Shown: positions 48,432 to 59,979, counted from the stretch's first letter. The stretch: 64,000 nucleotides of DNA from Inonotus obliquus (GCA_032164295.1 JAJHTX010000010.1:930001-994000); one strand, 5' to 3'. The notes: generated from the letters alone by a model not told the origin. A program made the numbers and translations.

Positions 48432-50593
48432 ATGGAACCCTCACTCTGGTCTTACGCCATCTTAACCCTCCTGGTGGCCTGTGTGGTACGACTTTTGACG
48501 AAGAGCAGGATTAAGCTACCACCGAGCCCTCCAAGACACCCGATACTTGGTCATGCATTAAAGATCCCAAAGTCCCGGTCATGGGAAACCTTCGCAGAAT
48601 GGGGCAAGCAATATGGTGAGATACACGCGCTTACACGTACGAAACGAAACAAGAACATCTCTCCAGGTCCCGTTATTTACGCAACGGCGTTAGGACGTTC
48701 AATGATCATTGTCAACTCAGCTTCCGCTGCACACGACCTGATGGAAAAGAAAAGCGCGAACTTCTCCGACAGACCGAAGTTGACACTTCTCGACATGCAA
48801 GTATACGTCCATCAATAACCTCGATTTCTAGCACTGACTAGTTTCTAGGATAGGGTGGAGTGTTCTTCTCCCCATCCTGCCCTACGGCAGTACCGAGTTC
48901 CGCAAGCAGCGACGCCTGGCGCAGCAGTACCTCGGACCGTCTGCCGTACGAGCGCACGACGGTATTATGGAAGATCGTACACGAAAGTTCCTTAAGCGGC
49001 TCTTGGTCTCTCCGGATGGTTTCTACGAGGATACTCACGGGTAACGTTATCTTTTCCTCTTTGGAAAAATTCCTTCCGTGCTAATAGCTTGTCACAGTCA
49101 CATTGCTAGTATCGTAGTCAAAGTTGTGTATGGACATGACGTTACTGACCATCCTGCGGATGATCCTCTTATTATATTGAATGAAAGAATCATGAAAGAG
49201 ACATCAGCAACAGGCGACATAGGAGGAACATTAATAGATTTCTTTCCGCTCCGTGAGTCATATTTATCCTCATTTATCTCAAGGGTTTACCTGATCGATT
49301 CCCACCGCATCAGTACGCCACGTGCCATCGTGGATGCCAGGTATGGATCTGAAACGCAAAGCTTTGCAGATTAGAAAACTTCTCCAGACTGCGATTTCGT
49401 CGCCTTTTGACAGAGTCAAACTGGAAAGGGTAATCGTCTACCATCAAGCACATTACTCACGTTGATATTTCTTCCTTCGCTTAAAGGCCACAGGGACTGC
49501 GACGCATAGTGTAGTCTCCCAGCTCTTAGACGAACTTGACGGTTCTCTTGACAAAAATTGCGAGGACGAGCTGGTCATGAAGAATTTTTCTGCGACCTTC
49601 TACAATGGTGAGCCGAACCGACGCGCTGTCCATTTACTTAGTGCATATCTTCAAGGACTGACTACTTTCTTTGCGGTAGCGGGCACGGACACCGTAGGTT
49701 TTATCCTTGTGTATTATAACGGGATACTAATTAGTTAATTTAGTCGAGGACTGTTCTTCAGATATTTTTTCTGATGATGGTCTTGAACCAAAAAGTGCAA
49801 AAACGCGCTCAGAAAGAAATTGACCAAGTTATCGGTCTCGACCATCTTCCTTTGCTCAGTGACAGGGCAAATCTCCCGTATATTGACTGTGTGATGAGGG
49901 AAGTCCTGCGGTGTGTCAAGGTCTCTATTGCCCATTTGAAGACTAACGAGCCAATTGTTCCGTCATAGCATCAACCCGCCTGCCCCACTAGGCGTCCCTC
50001 ATTATTCTACGCAAGCAGACGAGTACTGTCGGTGGATAATTCCAGCGAGATCCATGATTCTACCAAATATTTGGTGCGTTAGGCCAACAGGAAAACACGC
50101 ATGAGATTGACTTGCCATGCGCCAGGTGCATGATGAGAGATGAGAAGGTTTTCCCCGATCCAGAGAAGTTCGATCCAGACAGGCATACCGTACAAGGAAA
50201 TAGAGGCACAGCTTCAGATGATCTCGTTTCACCTGTCTTTGGGTTCGGCAGAAGGTATTTCACAATGTGCTTTACCCAATGCGCATAACCACCCATCATC
50301 AAATGTAATTGCCTAGGTTTTGTCCGGGACGTCATCTTGCTGAATCCATGATATGGATTACAATGGTGAACGTCCTGGCGGCGTTCGAAATTCTTCCGTG
50401 CAAGGATCCCGTCACTGGAGAAGAGATTCTCCCTATCGTTGAGTTTAGAAGCGAAGCCGTAAGGTGATTCCCGATATTTCTATTCGGCCACGAGGTACTC
50501 GTTCTGACTTTATTGGGCAGCTCCGTAAAGCCATTTAAATGCAGTATCGTTCCGAGAAAGGGACGACTCGCGCAGATTACACAGGATATTTAA
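48432..50593 (+). CDS. cytochrome P450, array member 2
   Basis: This is a tandem paralogue of P450-1 with the same exon layout. The anchor is followed by LPPSPPRHPILGHALKIP, GWSVLLPILPYGSTEFRKQR, VPSWMPGMDLKRKALQ, AGTDT in the I-helix, EVLR in the K-helix, FDPDRH, and FGFGRR/FCPGRHLAE with the heme Cys. The C-terminus ends in IVPRKG and ITQDI. Like P450-1 it has a GC donor (GCAAGT at 48797) for the second intron. All catalytic landmarks are intact. The degenerate copy at 58.7-59.6 kb is closest to this gene in its 3' exons and introns. ATG 48432 begins MEPSLW, matching the MELSLW and MEFSLW starts of members 3 and 4. Confidence 0.87.
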
Positions 50594-50918
50594 TTAATGT
50601 ATTGTTAAAGCAGAATGAATAGTGGTTCTCCTAAAGGTAAAGTGCGTTGCGTGGCCTAGAAGTCGATTCGGTGGATAATGGGTATCATCTCCTTGTTTCG
50701 TTGGGACACCTGCCCGGCATCGAATACATCAGGCACTAGAATTCCTCTTTCCAACTTCGATGCAGTGGATCCGAAGAAGTGTCGCCTTCTCCCGGACTTC
50801 CCAGACGTACTTTGCCGCTCAATTGAATCCGGGAATGTCTCGTGAGGAGTTAATGAACCTATTCCACCCTACGCTGTGCACCATCATTATGCAAGAAATC
50901 CAATTTGAAATTGCAAGG
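50594..50918. other. intergenic region between P450-2 and P450-3
   Basis: About 325 bp without a gene; contains the P450-3 promoter. Confidence 0.4.
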
Positions 50919-50929
50919 GTGGTATAAAT
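50919..50929 (+). promoter_or_regulatory. core promoter (GTGGTATAAAT) of P450-3
   Basis: GTGGTATAAAT lies about 35 bp before the ATG. The identical 11-mer sits upstream of P450-4 on the other strand, so the core promoter is shared between these two paralogues. Confidence 0.55.
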
Positions 50930-50963
50930 TCTAGCAGGACTGTAGAGCGGTTGCGGTATTAAG

Positions 50964-53138
50964 ATGGAACTCTCTCTTTGGGCTTGTATCCCTTTAGCTC
51001 TGCTCGTTGTCTTTGTCGCCGGACGCTTGACGAGGAGAGAGATTAGGCTTCCACCGAGTCCTCCAAGTCACCCAATCATCGGTCACGCGCTGAAAATCCC
51101 GAAAAGCGAGACATGGAAAACCTTTGCAGACTGGGGGAAGCTGTATGGTGAGTTGTTTTTGTTTCGATACGTCGGAACGAGATCGCTGACTTTTCACCTC
51201 GCAAGGCATAATTGTCTTCGTTAAGGCGTTGGGACGTACATTAATCATCATCAACTCGGCATCTGTTGCTCGCGACTTAATGGAAAAGAAAAGCGGGAAC
51301 TTCTCCGATAGGCCTCGGTTGGCATTGATGGATATGTAGGCTCATATCCATTAGCTATGTATTTTGCGACAGTATCGATTGTGACGTAGGATGGGATGGG
51401 ATGTTCATCTCCCTTTTCTGCCTTATGGCTCGGTTCAGTTCCGCAAGCAACGCCGTGCGATGCAGCAGTACCTTGGACCATCAGTCGTTCATACATACGA
51501 TAGAATCATGGAAGAACGCACACGAATATTCCTTCATCGTCTTTCGATCTCTCCGGATACTTTCCATCAAGAGGTTCATGGGTACTGTTGATACTGTTGT
51601 ATTCGTTTTACGTCTGCACTCATGAGCTCAACAGGCACATTGGCAGTATCGTGGTCAAAGTTGTTTATGGTCATGAAGTGGCTGGGAACCCTGCGGATGA
51701 TCCGCTTATCAAATTGAACGAGCGAGTGGTGAAGTTGACACTGGAGACAGGTACCCTTGGGGTGACCTCAATTGACGTCTTTCCATTCCGTGAGTGATCA
51801 ATTGATTTTGGGCAAAACATGATTCATCTGAGTTTCGCCTCATCAGTTCGCCACGTACCGTCATGGGTTCCGGGAATGGGCCTAAAGCGAAAGGCTTTAC
51901 AAGTCCGGGAGGTGTTACAGTCAGCAAATTCGACTCCGTTCGAGAGAGTGAAATCGGAAAGGGTAATAACACCTTCTATGCTTACATAACCGATTTCCAC
52001 CGTATTGATTTGTATTATTATCACTCAAAAGGCTGCAGGAACTACGAACCACAGCATCGTCGATGAGCTCCTGAATGAATACGACGGTTCATCAGAAATA
52101 AGTCCCGAGGAGGACTTGCATATGAAACATTTTGCTGGGTCATTTTACAATGGTAGGTTGAAATTAGGATAGAAGATCAAGCGCCTGACTGATTTCCATG
52201 AACTACATAGTTGGGACTGATACCGTAAGCTGAAACTCCTTGCATAGCAATTATAATGTTTCTGAACACCGATTGATCGAATCAGACGGGGAGTGCGCTC
52301 AAGACGTTCTTCTTGATGATGGTCCTCAATCGGGAGGTACAGCAGCGAGCCCAGAAAGAGATCGACGGAGTCATTGGTCTCGATTGCTTCGTTTCATCCA
52401 GCAACAGGCCAAAATTACCATATATCGATTGTATTCTGAAAGAAGTGCTGCGGTGCGAATTACTAAGCTCTGTGCTAACATGAATGTCGTCTTACGAACA
52501 ATTGCATGCCAGCATCCATCCCCCTGTTCCTCTCGGTGTTCCCCATCAGTCTGTTCAGGCCGACGAATATCGTGGATGGACAATTCCGAAATCCATGATA
52601 ATACCTAACATCTGGTGAGCCTTGGTTGGCATTGGGAAAGGAACTCTAGGATACTCAGTCCAGATGATGTCTGAGGGATGAGAATATTTTTCCCGACCCG
52701 GAAAGATTTGATCCCGACAGGCACGCAGTTCGCGAGAATGCAATAAGCGATACAACAGAAGATCTCATCTCGCCAGTGTTTGGCTTCGGAAGAAGGTAAC
52801 CCTACTTCCGGAGGGAATATCGATATCTGGCAATCGAAGGTACTGATGTGATTCTTAGGTCTTGTCCAGGTCGCACCTTTGCGGAGGCTATGTTATGGAT
52901 TACGATGGCAAACGTTTTGGCGGCTTTCGACATTCTTCCGTACGAAGATCCCGCTACCGGAGAGGACATTCCTCCGAACATCGAGTTTGCGGGTGAAGCA
53001 TCCAGGTAAGTAGAAAATTTCCGGCTTTACCATCTAGGCGATCGATCTTAATGAAATTTGCGCAGATCCGTCAAGCCCTTCAAGTGCAGAATCGTTCAGA
53101 GGGGGGAAAGGCTTGCGCATATAGCTGGAGGAGTCTAG
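50964..53138 (+). CDS. cytochrome P450, array member 3
   Basis: Third paralogue, same exon plan. It has LPPSPPSHPIIGHALKIP, MGWDVHLPFLPYGSVQFRKQ, VPSWVPGMGLKRKALQVRE, I-helix VGTDT (Val for Ala), K-helix EVLR and a heme loop FGFGRR/SCPGRTFAE, so the Cys ligand is kept. It ends ERLAHIAGGV. The second intron has a normal GT donor (51336). Near 52671 it lacks 14 bases present in P450-4, including the usual acceptor; the next AG (CTGAG, 52675) would restore frame but drop four residues (xMMR) before DENIFPDPERFDPDRH. It may therefore give a slightly shortened enzyme or be an early pseudogene. Part of it is nearly identical to P450-4. Confidence 0.8.
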
Positions 53139-54209
53139 AATAACTCACTGATATTGCAGGAAAAGGGATTATGTATCTACTGTACAGTACCTGTGAAATT
53201 ATACTGGAGAACATGAGAGATTGAACAGAGAGCGTGTGTATGAAAGGCTCACCCCATTCGTAAGTAATAGGGACTAATACAGTACGGAAATCTAATATAT
53301 ATGCGGTGCTGAAAGAGAATGGGCTGACCGACGCGCCAATAAATCTATCATGTTCCAACCATGCTACCATAGACGGAGGATGTCATAAGACCAGCAAGTC
53401 GAGCGGGCGTCACCCTTTCTATTGGTGTGGAGGCAGCCCGCAGGCCCGCAGAATGCCGGGGACGCTAACCTGCTGGCCACATTTTCAGTACTAGAATTGT
53501 ATAAGAGTACGACTGAGACTTTCTCGACGTCAAGAATCAAGATGCGAGCTCTTCTCTTTTACCCGTTTTAGGTCCGAGTCATTCTTACTGAAAACTCGCG
53601 TACAGGGCTATTGGCGAAGAATACAGCGATTAAAATCATCCTAAAAATTACATTGCGAGTTAGGTTTTGAGTGTCTTGTGAGCGGGCGCTGAGATGGGGA
53701 TAGCAGTTGCTTAGTGGGCACTGAGGGGGAGGTGAGAGGAGAATGGATGGCGTCAGACTTGTCCTTACCGAGTCCCGAATCAAAGGCATCGCGACAGATT
53801 GTCCGGTTAGATATCGAGAGTACCGACATCGAAGCTAAGCGCATCAGCATACTAGAATAAGTAGAGGGTATCGATTGAGAAGACGTCCAGATTTGGCGGC
53901 ACATCTGTGCCAGCGAGACCGACCCAACCGAGCGGCTTGAATACAGTAGGAAAACTTTGGGCCTTGCGTCTTCGACCAACACACGACTGAGCAAGTCTAG
54001 ATTCACTATGCTTTATGAGCATCGCTGTCCGTCGAAAATAGTCGTCGCTCGCCTCATGATCCATGACGAGCGTCAAGAAAGGGGAGCAATTGAGGTCGCA
54101 TGCCCTCCAGTGCAACTGTGCATGTCGGAAATGACTATGGGGTGTAACATAACCATATATATATACGTATGTAACACGGATCCCAGACACGGGTCGCCTA
54201 AAATAATAC
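53139..54209. other. intergenic region between P450-3 and the PAH gene
   Basis: About 1.07 kb. Frames at 53641-54006 and 53852-54241 (minus) are open but show no family resemblance and overlap the PAH gene 3' end; not called as genes. Confidence 0.4.
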
Positions 54210-55225
54210 TCATTCCTTGTCGCCTGCAGAAGAACCGTCAAGAGAATTGAACACTTCTAGAGGAACAAATTGTTGCAAGCCAGATAAAAGGTCCGGCGAG
54301 TCTTGGAGGAGGTTAGCCATTCTCCGTGCAAATTGAAGCTGGTCATGAATAAGGAGGTGCACGGTTGCATCAGTGAGTGAGACATAGTCACAAGAAAGGG
54401 GTTAGCACACCGGCTTACTTGATCCACGGGTGAGCGCTTATACGAGCTCAAAATATTAACAAATTCGCGATAAAGGTCTTCACGTCCTGTGAAATGCTGC
54501 TTTATTTTCGCTATATAATCCACCCCAGCGTAAAGCAGCTCGTCCGAATACGGAAAACTGCCATCTATAAGAGCAGCAGTAGAACTGTGCCCCCCGTAAA
54601 CTGTCCAAAGGAAATGGATTAGCAGAGTATTTCGCCCTGTAGGGAAGTCTACATACTTTCATTGCTTTGACTGTGAGTTGTCGTACCATTAGGCGTTGCG
54701 ACCGTGACAATGCTGCCATAATGGGCATCAATGGTACACCCGATCCGATATCTGATTGGTAGGAAGATGTTAAATCCTTCTATGAGCTGTGGGTATCCGG
54801 CAAAGAGCGACGAAACACGTTGAATCACAGCAGATGTGTCAATGCTGCAGATAGGTTAGACCAATCATCAAGCATACAAAGGCGAGAGAAGTTCACGTTT
54901 TGGTCTTGAAGTCTTTCATGATATCCAGAAATGTGTTGTACACTCCTGGACTGTCCGCATACTGTTTCCTCACCGAATCTAGGTAGAAAAGCGCATCGCC
55001 GACGCCCATCTGACTTTCGCACGAAGCCATTGACTTCTGTTGAGGCGCTTCCGGTGCTGTCTTCATCTCTACTGAGGCTCTGTCAATGTCCGCGGGCAGT
55101 GCACTCTTTGGGGCGTCCTCCACTGTGCTAATAGAGATGGCTGCCAGTGCTTGCAAGAGTGGCTCATTGATATTCGTCCGGCTAAGAACATCGGGTCGCG
55201 GGTCTGATACTGCAGGAGCAGTCAC
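54210..55225 (-). CDS. small Sin3-like protein with two PAH domains
   Basis: Spliced minus-strand gene. The first PAH domain is complete: [20 protein letters not shown], then [40 protein letters not shown] and IFLP. A linker ([11 protein letters not shown]) leads to a second PAH-like domain, [64 protein letters not shown], ending at 54210. The histone-deacetylase-interaction and C-terminal regions of full Sin3 are absent, so this is a stand-alone PAH protein. PAH domains bind short amphipathic helices of transcription repressors, so a role in gene silencing or interference with Sin3 is inferred. The 5' end is unsure: the frame is open to 55225 without an ATG there; the first in-frame ATG is at 55066, or an upstream exon exists. 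Confidence 0.78.
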
Positions 55226-55255
55226 TATGCTTCCTGACGGACGTTACGAGCCCAT

Positions 55256-55790
55256 GATATCCTACAGAAGAGGAGGCACTTGAGCCTCAACTTGAGGGGG
55301 TCGAGTCAATCCAATAGTATTGATGCGGCTCGTGATCGTGAGTATCAACTGCTTTTTTGAGTTGCTTCGCTTACTTCTAGTAGTACTTGTCGTCTTCCTC
55401 CATTTGCAGCCTTCTCGACCTTGCGATACTACCACATATTCAAGTCACCCAGCCGGTGCAGGAGGCGTCTCCAATGTCTCTTTCGCATTTCCTTTGCCTC
55501 ATTACCTCAACGATATGTACAGTGGCATTTAAATTATCTCCTTTAGACTTCGACAGATGTATTTAACTTTACTTCCTAAGTTGAAAGTCTTATCTTTCAC
55601 AGCATGCATGATCTAAAGAATAAATTGTCCTCGGTGACTCGTCGATTAACATAAGCACGAGTCCGAGCTGCATTAATATTGGCCACTTCGGCATTTTTAG
55701 CGATTTTTAAACACAAAGCGCAATCGTACTTTGCCGCAACATTGCAGCAATACCAAGCTAGTCTTCTATGTGGCCCAGAGCACATTGATA
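55256..55790. other. intergenic region upstream of the PAH gene
   Basis: About 535 bp, no gene. Likely the PAH gene promoter. Confidence 0.35.
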
Positions 55791-55895
55791 GTGGCCATGG
55801 TCAACCTTCCATCGAGTCCGCCTAGCACTCAGGCATGTACCAAGGATTCCAAAAACCCAGTCTAGGAAAAACCTTTAACAGGGTAAACTATATGG
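55791..55895 (+). pseudogene. P450 exon-1 relic
   Basis: Just past the 3' end of P450-4 and on the opposite strand, a stretch matches the end of exon 1 of the array P450s. CTTCCATCGAGTCCGCC corresponds to the LPPSPP hinge, GGAAAAACCTTTAACAGGG to the WKTFADWG segment, and CTATATGGTAAG to the conserved splice donor after LYG. In-frame stops and a deletion in the GHAL part show it is dead. No later P450 exons follow on this strand. Confidence 0.6.
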
Positions 55896-55940
55896 TAAGA
55901 CAATCGCATCAACATGACCTAAAGTAATCTTATGGTTATT

Positions 55941-58109
55941 CTAAAACCCTCCAGTCATCTGCACAAGTCTTCCACCCCTGGGAATAATTCTGCACTGAAA
56001 GGGCTTGACGAAACTATATAATAGTGTTTAGATCGAGTGCCCGATTGTCAAAATCATAAATCCTTTACTTACTTGATGGCTTCGCCTTCATACTCGACAG
56101 TAGGAAGAATATCCTCCCCAGTGGTGGGGTCTCTGTACAAAAGAATGTCGAAAGCCGCCAAAACGTTTGCTATTGTAATCCATAGCATAGCCTCCGCAAG
56201 GGCGCGACCTGGACAAGACCTGAGAATTATATCAGTACTCTCGACTGTCAAATACCGACATTCCAGCCGGGAGTAGGGTTACCTTCTTCCGAAGCCAAAC
56301 ACTGGCGAAATGAGATCTTCTGCTGTATCGCCCATGGCATTCTCGCGAACTGCGTGCCTGTCGGGATCAAATCTTTCCGGGTCAGGAAAAACATTTTCAT
56401 CCCTCATCATGTACCTGATGGACGTCATCTGGACTGAGTATCCTAGAGTTCCTTTCCCAATGCCAACCAAGGCTCACCAGATGTTAGGTATTATCATGGA
56501 TTTCGGAATTGTCCATCCACGATATTCGTCGGCCTGAACAGACTGATGGGGAACACCGAGAGGAACAGGGGGGTTGACTCTGCAAATGACTGTCAAATTA
56601 CAATCACGCAAATGTATTTCATAAAACGCACCGCAGCACTTCTTTCACAATACGGTCGATGTACGGTAGATTTGACCTGTCACTGAATGAAGGAAGGCGG
56701 TCGAGACCAATGACTCGGTCGATTTCCTTCTGAGCCCGCTTCTGTACATCCTGATTAAAGACCATCATCAAGAAAAATATATGGAGCGCGGTCCCTGTCT
56801 GATCCGAATAACCGACATTCAGCGCATTGTTGTTATTGTGTAAGGTATTTTAGCCTACAGTATCGGTCCCAACTAATTTGCCGTAATCAGTCAGCGCTCG
56901 ATAACTTCCGCTGCTAGTCTCAACTCACCATTGTAGAATGTACCGGCAAATTTTTTCATATGCGATTCCTCTTCGGCACTTACATCAGAGGAACCATCAT
57001 ATTCATCCAAGAGCTGGTCGACCACACTGTGCTTCGTAATTCCTGAAGCCTTGAAATATTCATAAACGTCAACACGACAGCGACTCGAATAAAAAAAGAA
57101 GATATTACCCTTTCCAATTTCACTTTCTCGAACGGAGACGAAACAACGACTCGCAGAATCTCTCGGACTTGTGAAGCCTTTCGCTTCAGACCCATTCCTG
57201 GGACCCACGAAGGCACGTGGCGAACTGACGAGGCGAAAATCAGGTAACTCATAACTTGCAACTCCATTCGTCACTCACGGAAAGGAAAGAAGTCAATCGA
57301 GGTCGCCCCGAGGGTACCTGCCTCCCCTGATAGCTTTATAGCCTGCTCATTCAGCCTGATGAGCTGGTCATCCACAGGATTCCCAGTCACTTCATGACCA
57401 TAAACGACCTTGATTATGATGCTGGCGATATGTCTGCAGGGCTCGTGAGCACAAAAGTGAAATAATTATGACGGCATCAACTGTACCCATGGACATCATG
57501 GTGGAAAGTATCCGGAGAGATCGAAAGGCGATGAAGGAATAATCGTGTGCGTTCTTCCATAATTCCATCATACGTGCGAACGGCAGTTGGACCGAGGTGC
57601 TGTTGCATCGCGCGGCGCTGTTTACGGAACTCAATGGAGCCGTAAGGCAGGGAAGGGAGGAAAACGCCCCATCCCATCCTGTAAATCTATTAGTACTATA
57701 ATAAGATGCAGAACTAAGGGATATGAGCCTACATATTAATCAATGTCATCTGCGGCCTATCGGAAAAAATTGCGCTTCTCTTTTCCATCAAGTCGCGGGC
57801 AACAGTTGCCGAGTTGATGATGATTAGTGCTCGTCCTAGCACCTTAGCGAAGACAATGCCACCTGAAGTCGAGAAATCCATAATCTCAATCTCAACTCAA
57901 AGTCTCGAAAGCGAACATATCTCACCATACAGCTTTCCCCACTCTGCGAAGGTCTTCCATGACTCGTTCTTCGGAATTCTCAATGCATGTCCAATAAATG
58001 GGTGACTTGGAGGACTCGGTGGAAGCCTAATCTCTCTCTTCGTCATGCATCGAGCCTGGTAGAGCACGAGTAAAGACAAAGCGACATAAGTCCAGAGGGA
58101 GAACTCCAT
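55941..58109 (-). CDS. cytochrome P450, array member 4 (inverted)
   Basis: Fourth full-length paralogue, on the minus strand. It starts MEFSLW at 58109, then LPPSPPSHPFIGHALRIP, MGWGVFLPSLPYGSIEFRKQ, VPSWVPGMGLKRKASQ, I-helix VGTDT, K-helix EVLR, FPDPERFDPDRH and a heme loop FGFGRR/SCPGRALAE with the Cys ligand intact. It ends in IIPRGGRLVQMTGGF at 55941. The second intron has a normal GT donor (GTAGGC at 57732). It is most similar to P450-3; a 147-bp tract (56427-56573) differs from 52521-52671 by one base over the aligned part, including an intron. Substrate and CYP family cannot be assigned. Confidence 0.87.
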
Positions 58110-58143
58110 CTTCACACCACAATTACTTCATGATCTCGCAGGC

Positions 58144-58154
58144 ATTTATACCAC
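58144..58154 (-). promoter_or_regulatory. core promoter (GTGGTATAAAT) of P450-4
   Basis: Same 11-mer as before P450-3, here about 35 bp before the minus-strand ATG at 58109. Confidence 0.55.
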
Positions 58155-58710
58155 GCTGGAAAATGCTACGAGGTATGATCCGGACGTCCAATGTAAACGC
58201 TTGCTTCGATACATTGCGCCATCCCATCTGAAGCATGTCGGTCTGATAGCAAGTGGCCGGATGGGTGGTGGCAGCAACGACAAAGATGCATTCGGTTCGG
58301 TTGATCCCTGCAATTCAGTATGAACCACGCCATTTTCGAAGCGCGTCCGGGTGAAAGCAATAAGGAACACAGGGATAGTGGCACTGGTAGAGGGATAACG
58401 AAAATGTAACATTGTAAATCGAAAATTTCTATTGAAAGTATCAGGTGACTGTGAGACTTTCTTCCAACTGGCAGGCATCTCATCTTTTTACCAGCATATA
58501 TCACTCATACCAGTCAATCTATGTGACTCTCCCCTCATCGCCTGCTGAAAATCGCAAATCGACTTTGGCACCTAACTGATTTTTCTGTGTTCATCCGTAT
58601 ATCGACTGTCTTGTCCGAGTCACCGTGGCGTTCGTTTCTACAACTCACACAAAGCCTATTGTCACTTTGCACATCGATGGTCGGTTAACATCCCTTGCGG
58701 GAGCTTTAGC
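58155..58710. other. intergenic region between P450-4 and the P450 relic
   Basis: About 555 bp with no supported gene. Confidence 0.4.
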
Positions 58711-58752
58711 CTACTACTCTTCAGACAATCTCTACTACTCTTCAGACAATCT
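58711..58752. repeat. 21-bp tandem duplication
   Basis: CTACTACTCTTCAGACAATCT occurs twice head to tail at the left edge of the P450 relic, where the intact paralogues have the exon that follows the I-helix intron. Confidence 0.8.
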
Positions 58753-59572
58753 TCCTGATGATGGTGTTTGAAGTAAGTACAAAAACGAGTCCAGAAGGAA
58801 ATTGACCAGGCAATTGGCTTTGACTAACTTCCTGAGGAACAGGGCGGTCTCCAATAAATCGAGTCGGATTGAGTAGCGAGGGGAGTCTTACAGTATGACA
58901 AGCTTTCTGACACTCACTTGAAGTTTAGTGAACCGAATCTTATGTGCTAGCATCTACCCAGCTGCTCAACTAGAGGTCCCTCATTGTTCTACACAAGAGA
59001 CGAGTATTGTGGGCGGACAATTCCAGCGAGATCCATGATTCCACAAAATATTCGGTGAGTTAGACCAACCAACAGAAAAATATACGTGAGATTATCTCAA
59101 CATGTTCTAGGTGTATGATGAGAGATGAGAAGGTTTCTCCAGAGCCAGAAAAGGTCGATCGACAGACATGCTGCAGATGAAAACGAAGGTACAGCTCGAG
59201 AGGATCTCGTTTCGCCCGTATTTGATTGCGGCGGAAGATATTTCATGTTGTTCTTTACTACACATGAAGATCGATCACCAATATGTAACTTCCTAGGTTT
59301 TCTCGGGGCGTCATCTTGCTAGATCCATAATACGGAATGCAGTGGTAAACATCCTGTCTGCATTCGAAGTTATTCCATACGAGGATCCAATCACCGGAAA
59401 AGAGGGCCCCACTTATGTCGAGTTTCGGATTGGGATAATCAAGTAGGTGATAGGTATTCCGTATAAGCTATTAGGTACTCAACTTGGGCTGTCGAACAGT
59501 TCCGTCAAGCCGTTCAGGTGCGACATCGTTCCGAGGAAAGAAAGAGTCGGACTTATCTCTAGAGATGACTGA
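58740..59572 (+). pseudogene. P450 3'-half pseudogene
   Basis: This is an unprocessed relic, introns still present, of the last five exons of a P450 close to array member 2. Recognisable pieces are IFLMMVF, CCCTCATTGTTCTAC (PHCST), the IPARSM block, MMRDEKV, the GRHLA region and the terminal IVPRKER. Damage includes a stop in the segment after the I-helix (TTTGACTAAC), Trp to Arg before one splice donor, frameshifts after the MMRDEKV block and loss of the heme-ligand Cys (TTTTCTCGG where member 2 has TTTTGTCCG). Exons 1-7 are absent. It cannot make a working enzyme. Confidence 0.78.
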
Positions 59573-59979
59573 ATTGCTCCTTTCTCCTGCTGCTAGTCTG
59601 TTGTAAACACATGGAAATTCGGAAATATGAAACGACTAGGGACATCGTCCTGGTTATTGTTAGCAGCTTTCCAATGAGGGTCGGTATGAACATAGTAAGG
59701 TGATAGAAAGGCCCAACCGCATTCATCACTCGTCTGAATCACTTCGGTCTTCGATCTTTGCAGCAATTGCATTTCCCCTGACACATGAAAGGCTCAGTTC
59801 TCCGATAATCTCCCAACTTCGACTTGAGGAGACTCAAGCCAGTGACCCAAAATCAAAGTCTAATAGATCAACATGTAGCAGTAAACAGGAAATTATAAAA
59901 ATATATAATCTAGTGAGGGGTATGTATGGGAATAGTATGCAAGAAAGCAGACCCGGATCCTGGTACTGCGTAGAAACCA
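59573..59979. other. intergenic region
   Basis: About 400 bp between the P450 relic and the 3' end of the P-loop gene; no gene seen. Confidence 0.45.

Noticed and set aside
53641..54241. Minus-strand frames just downstream of the PAH gene
   Set aside because: Two frames overlap each other and run into the PAH gene 3' end; no motif seen.
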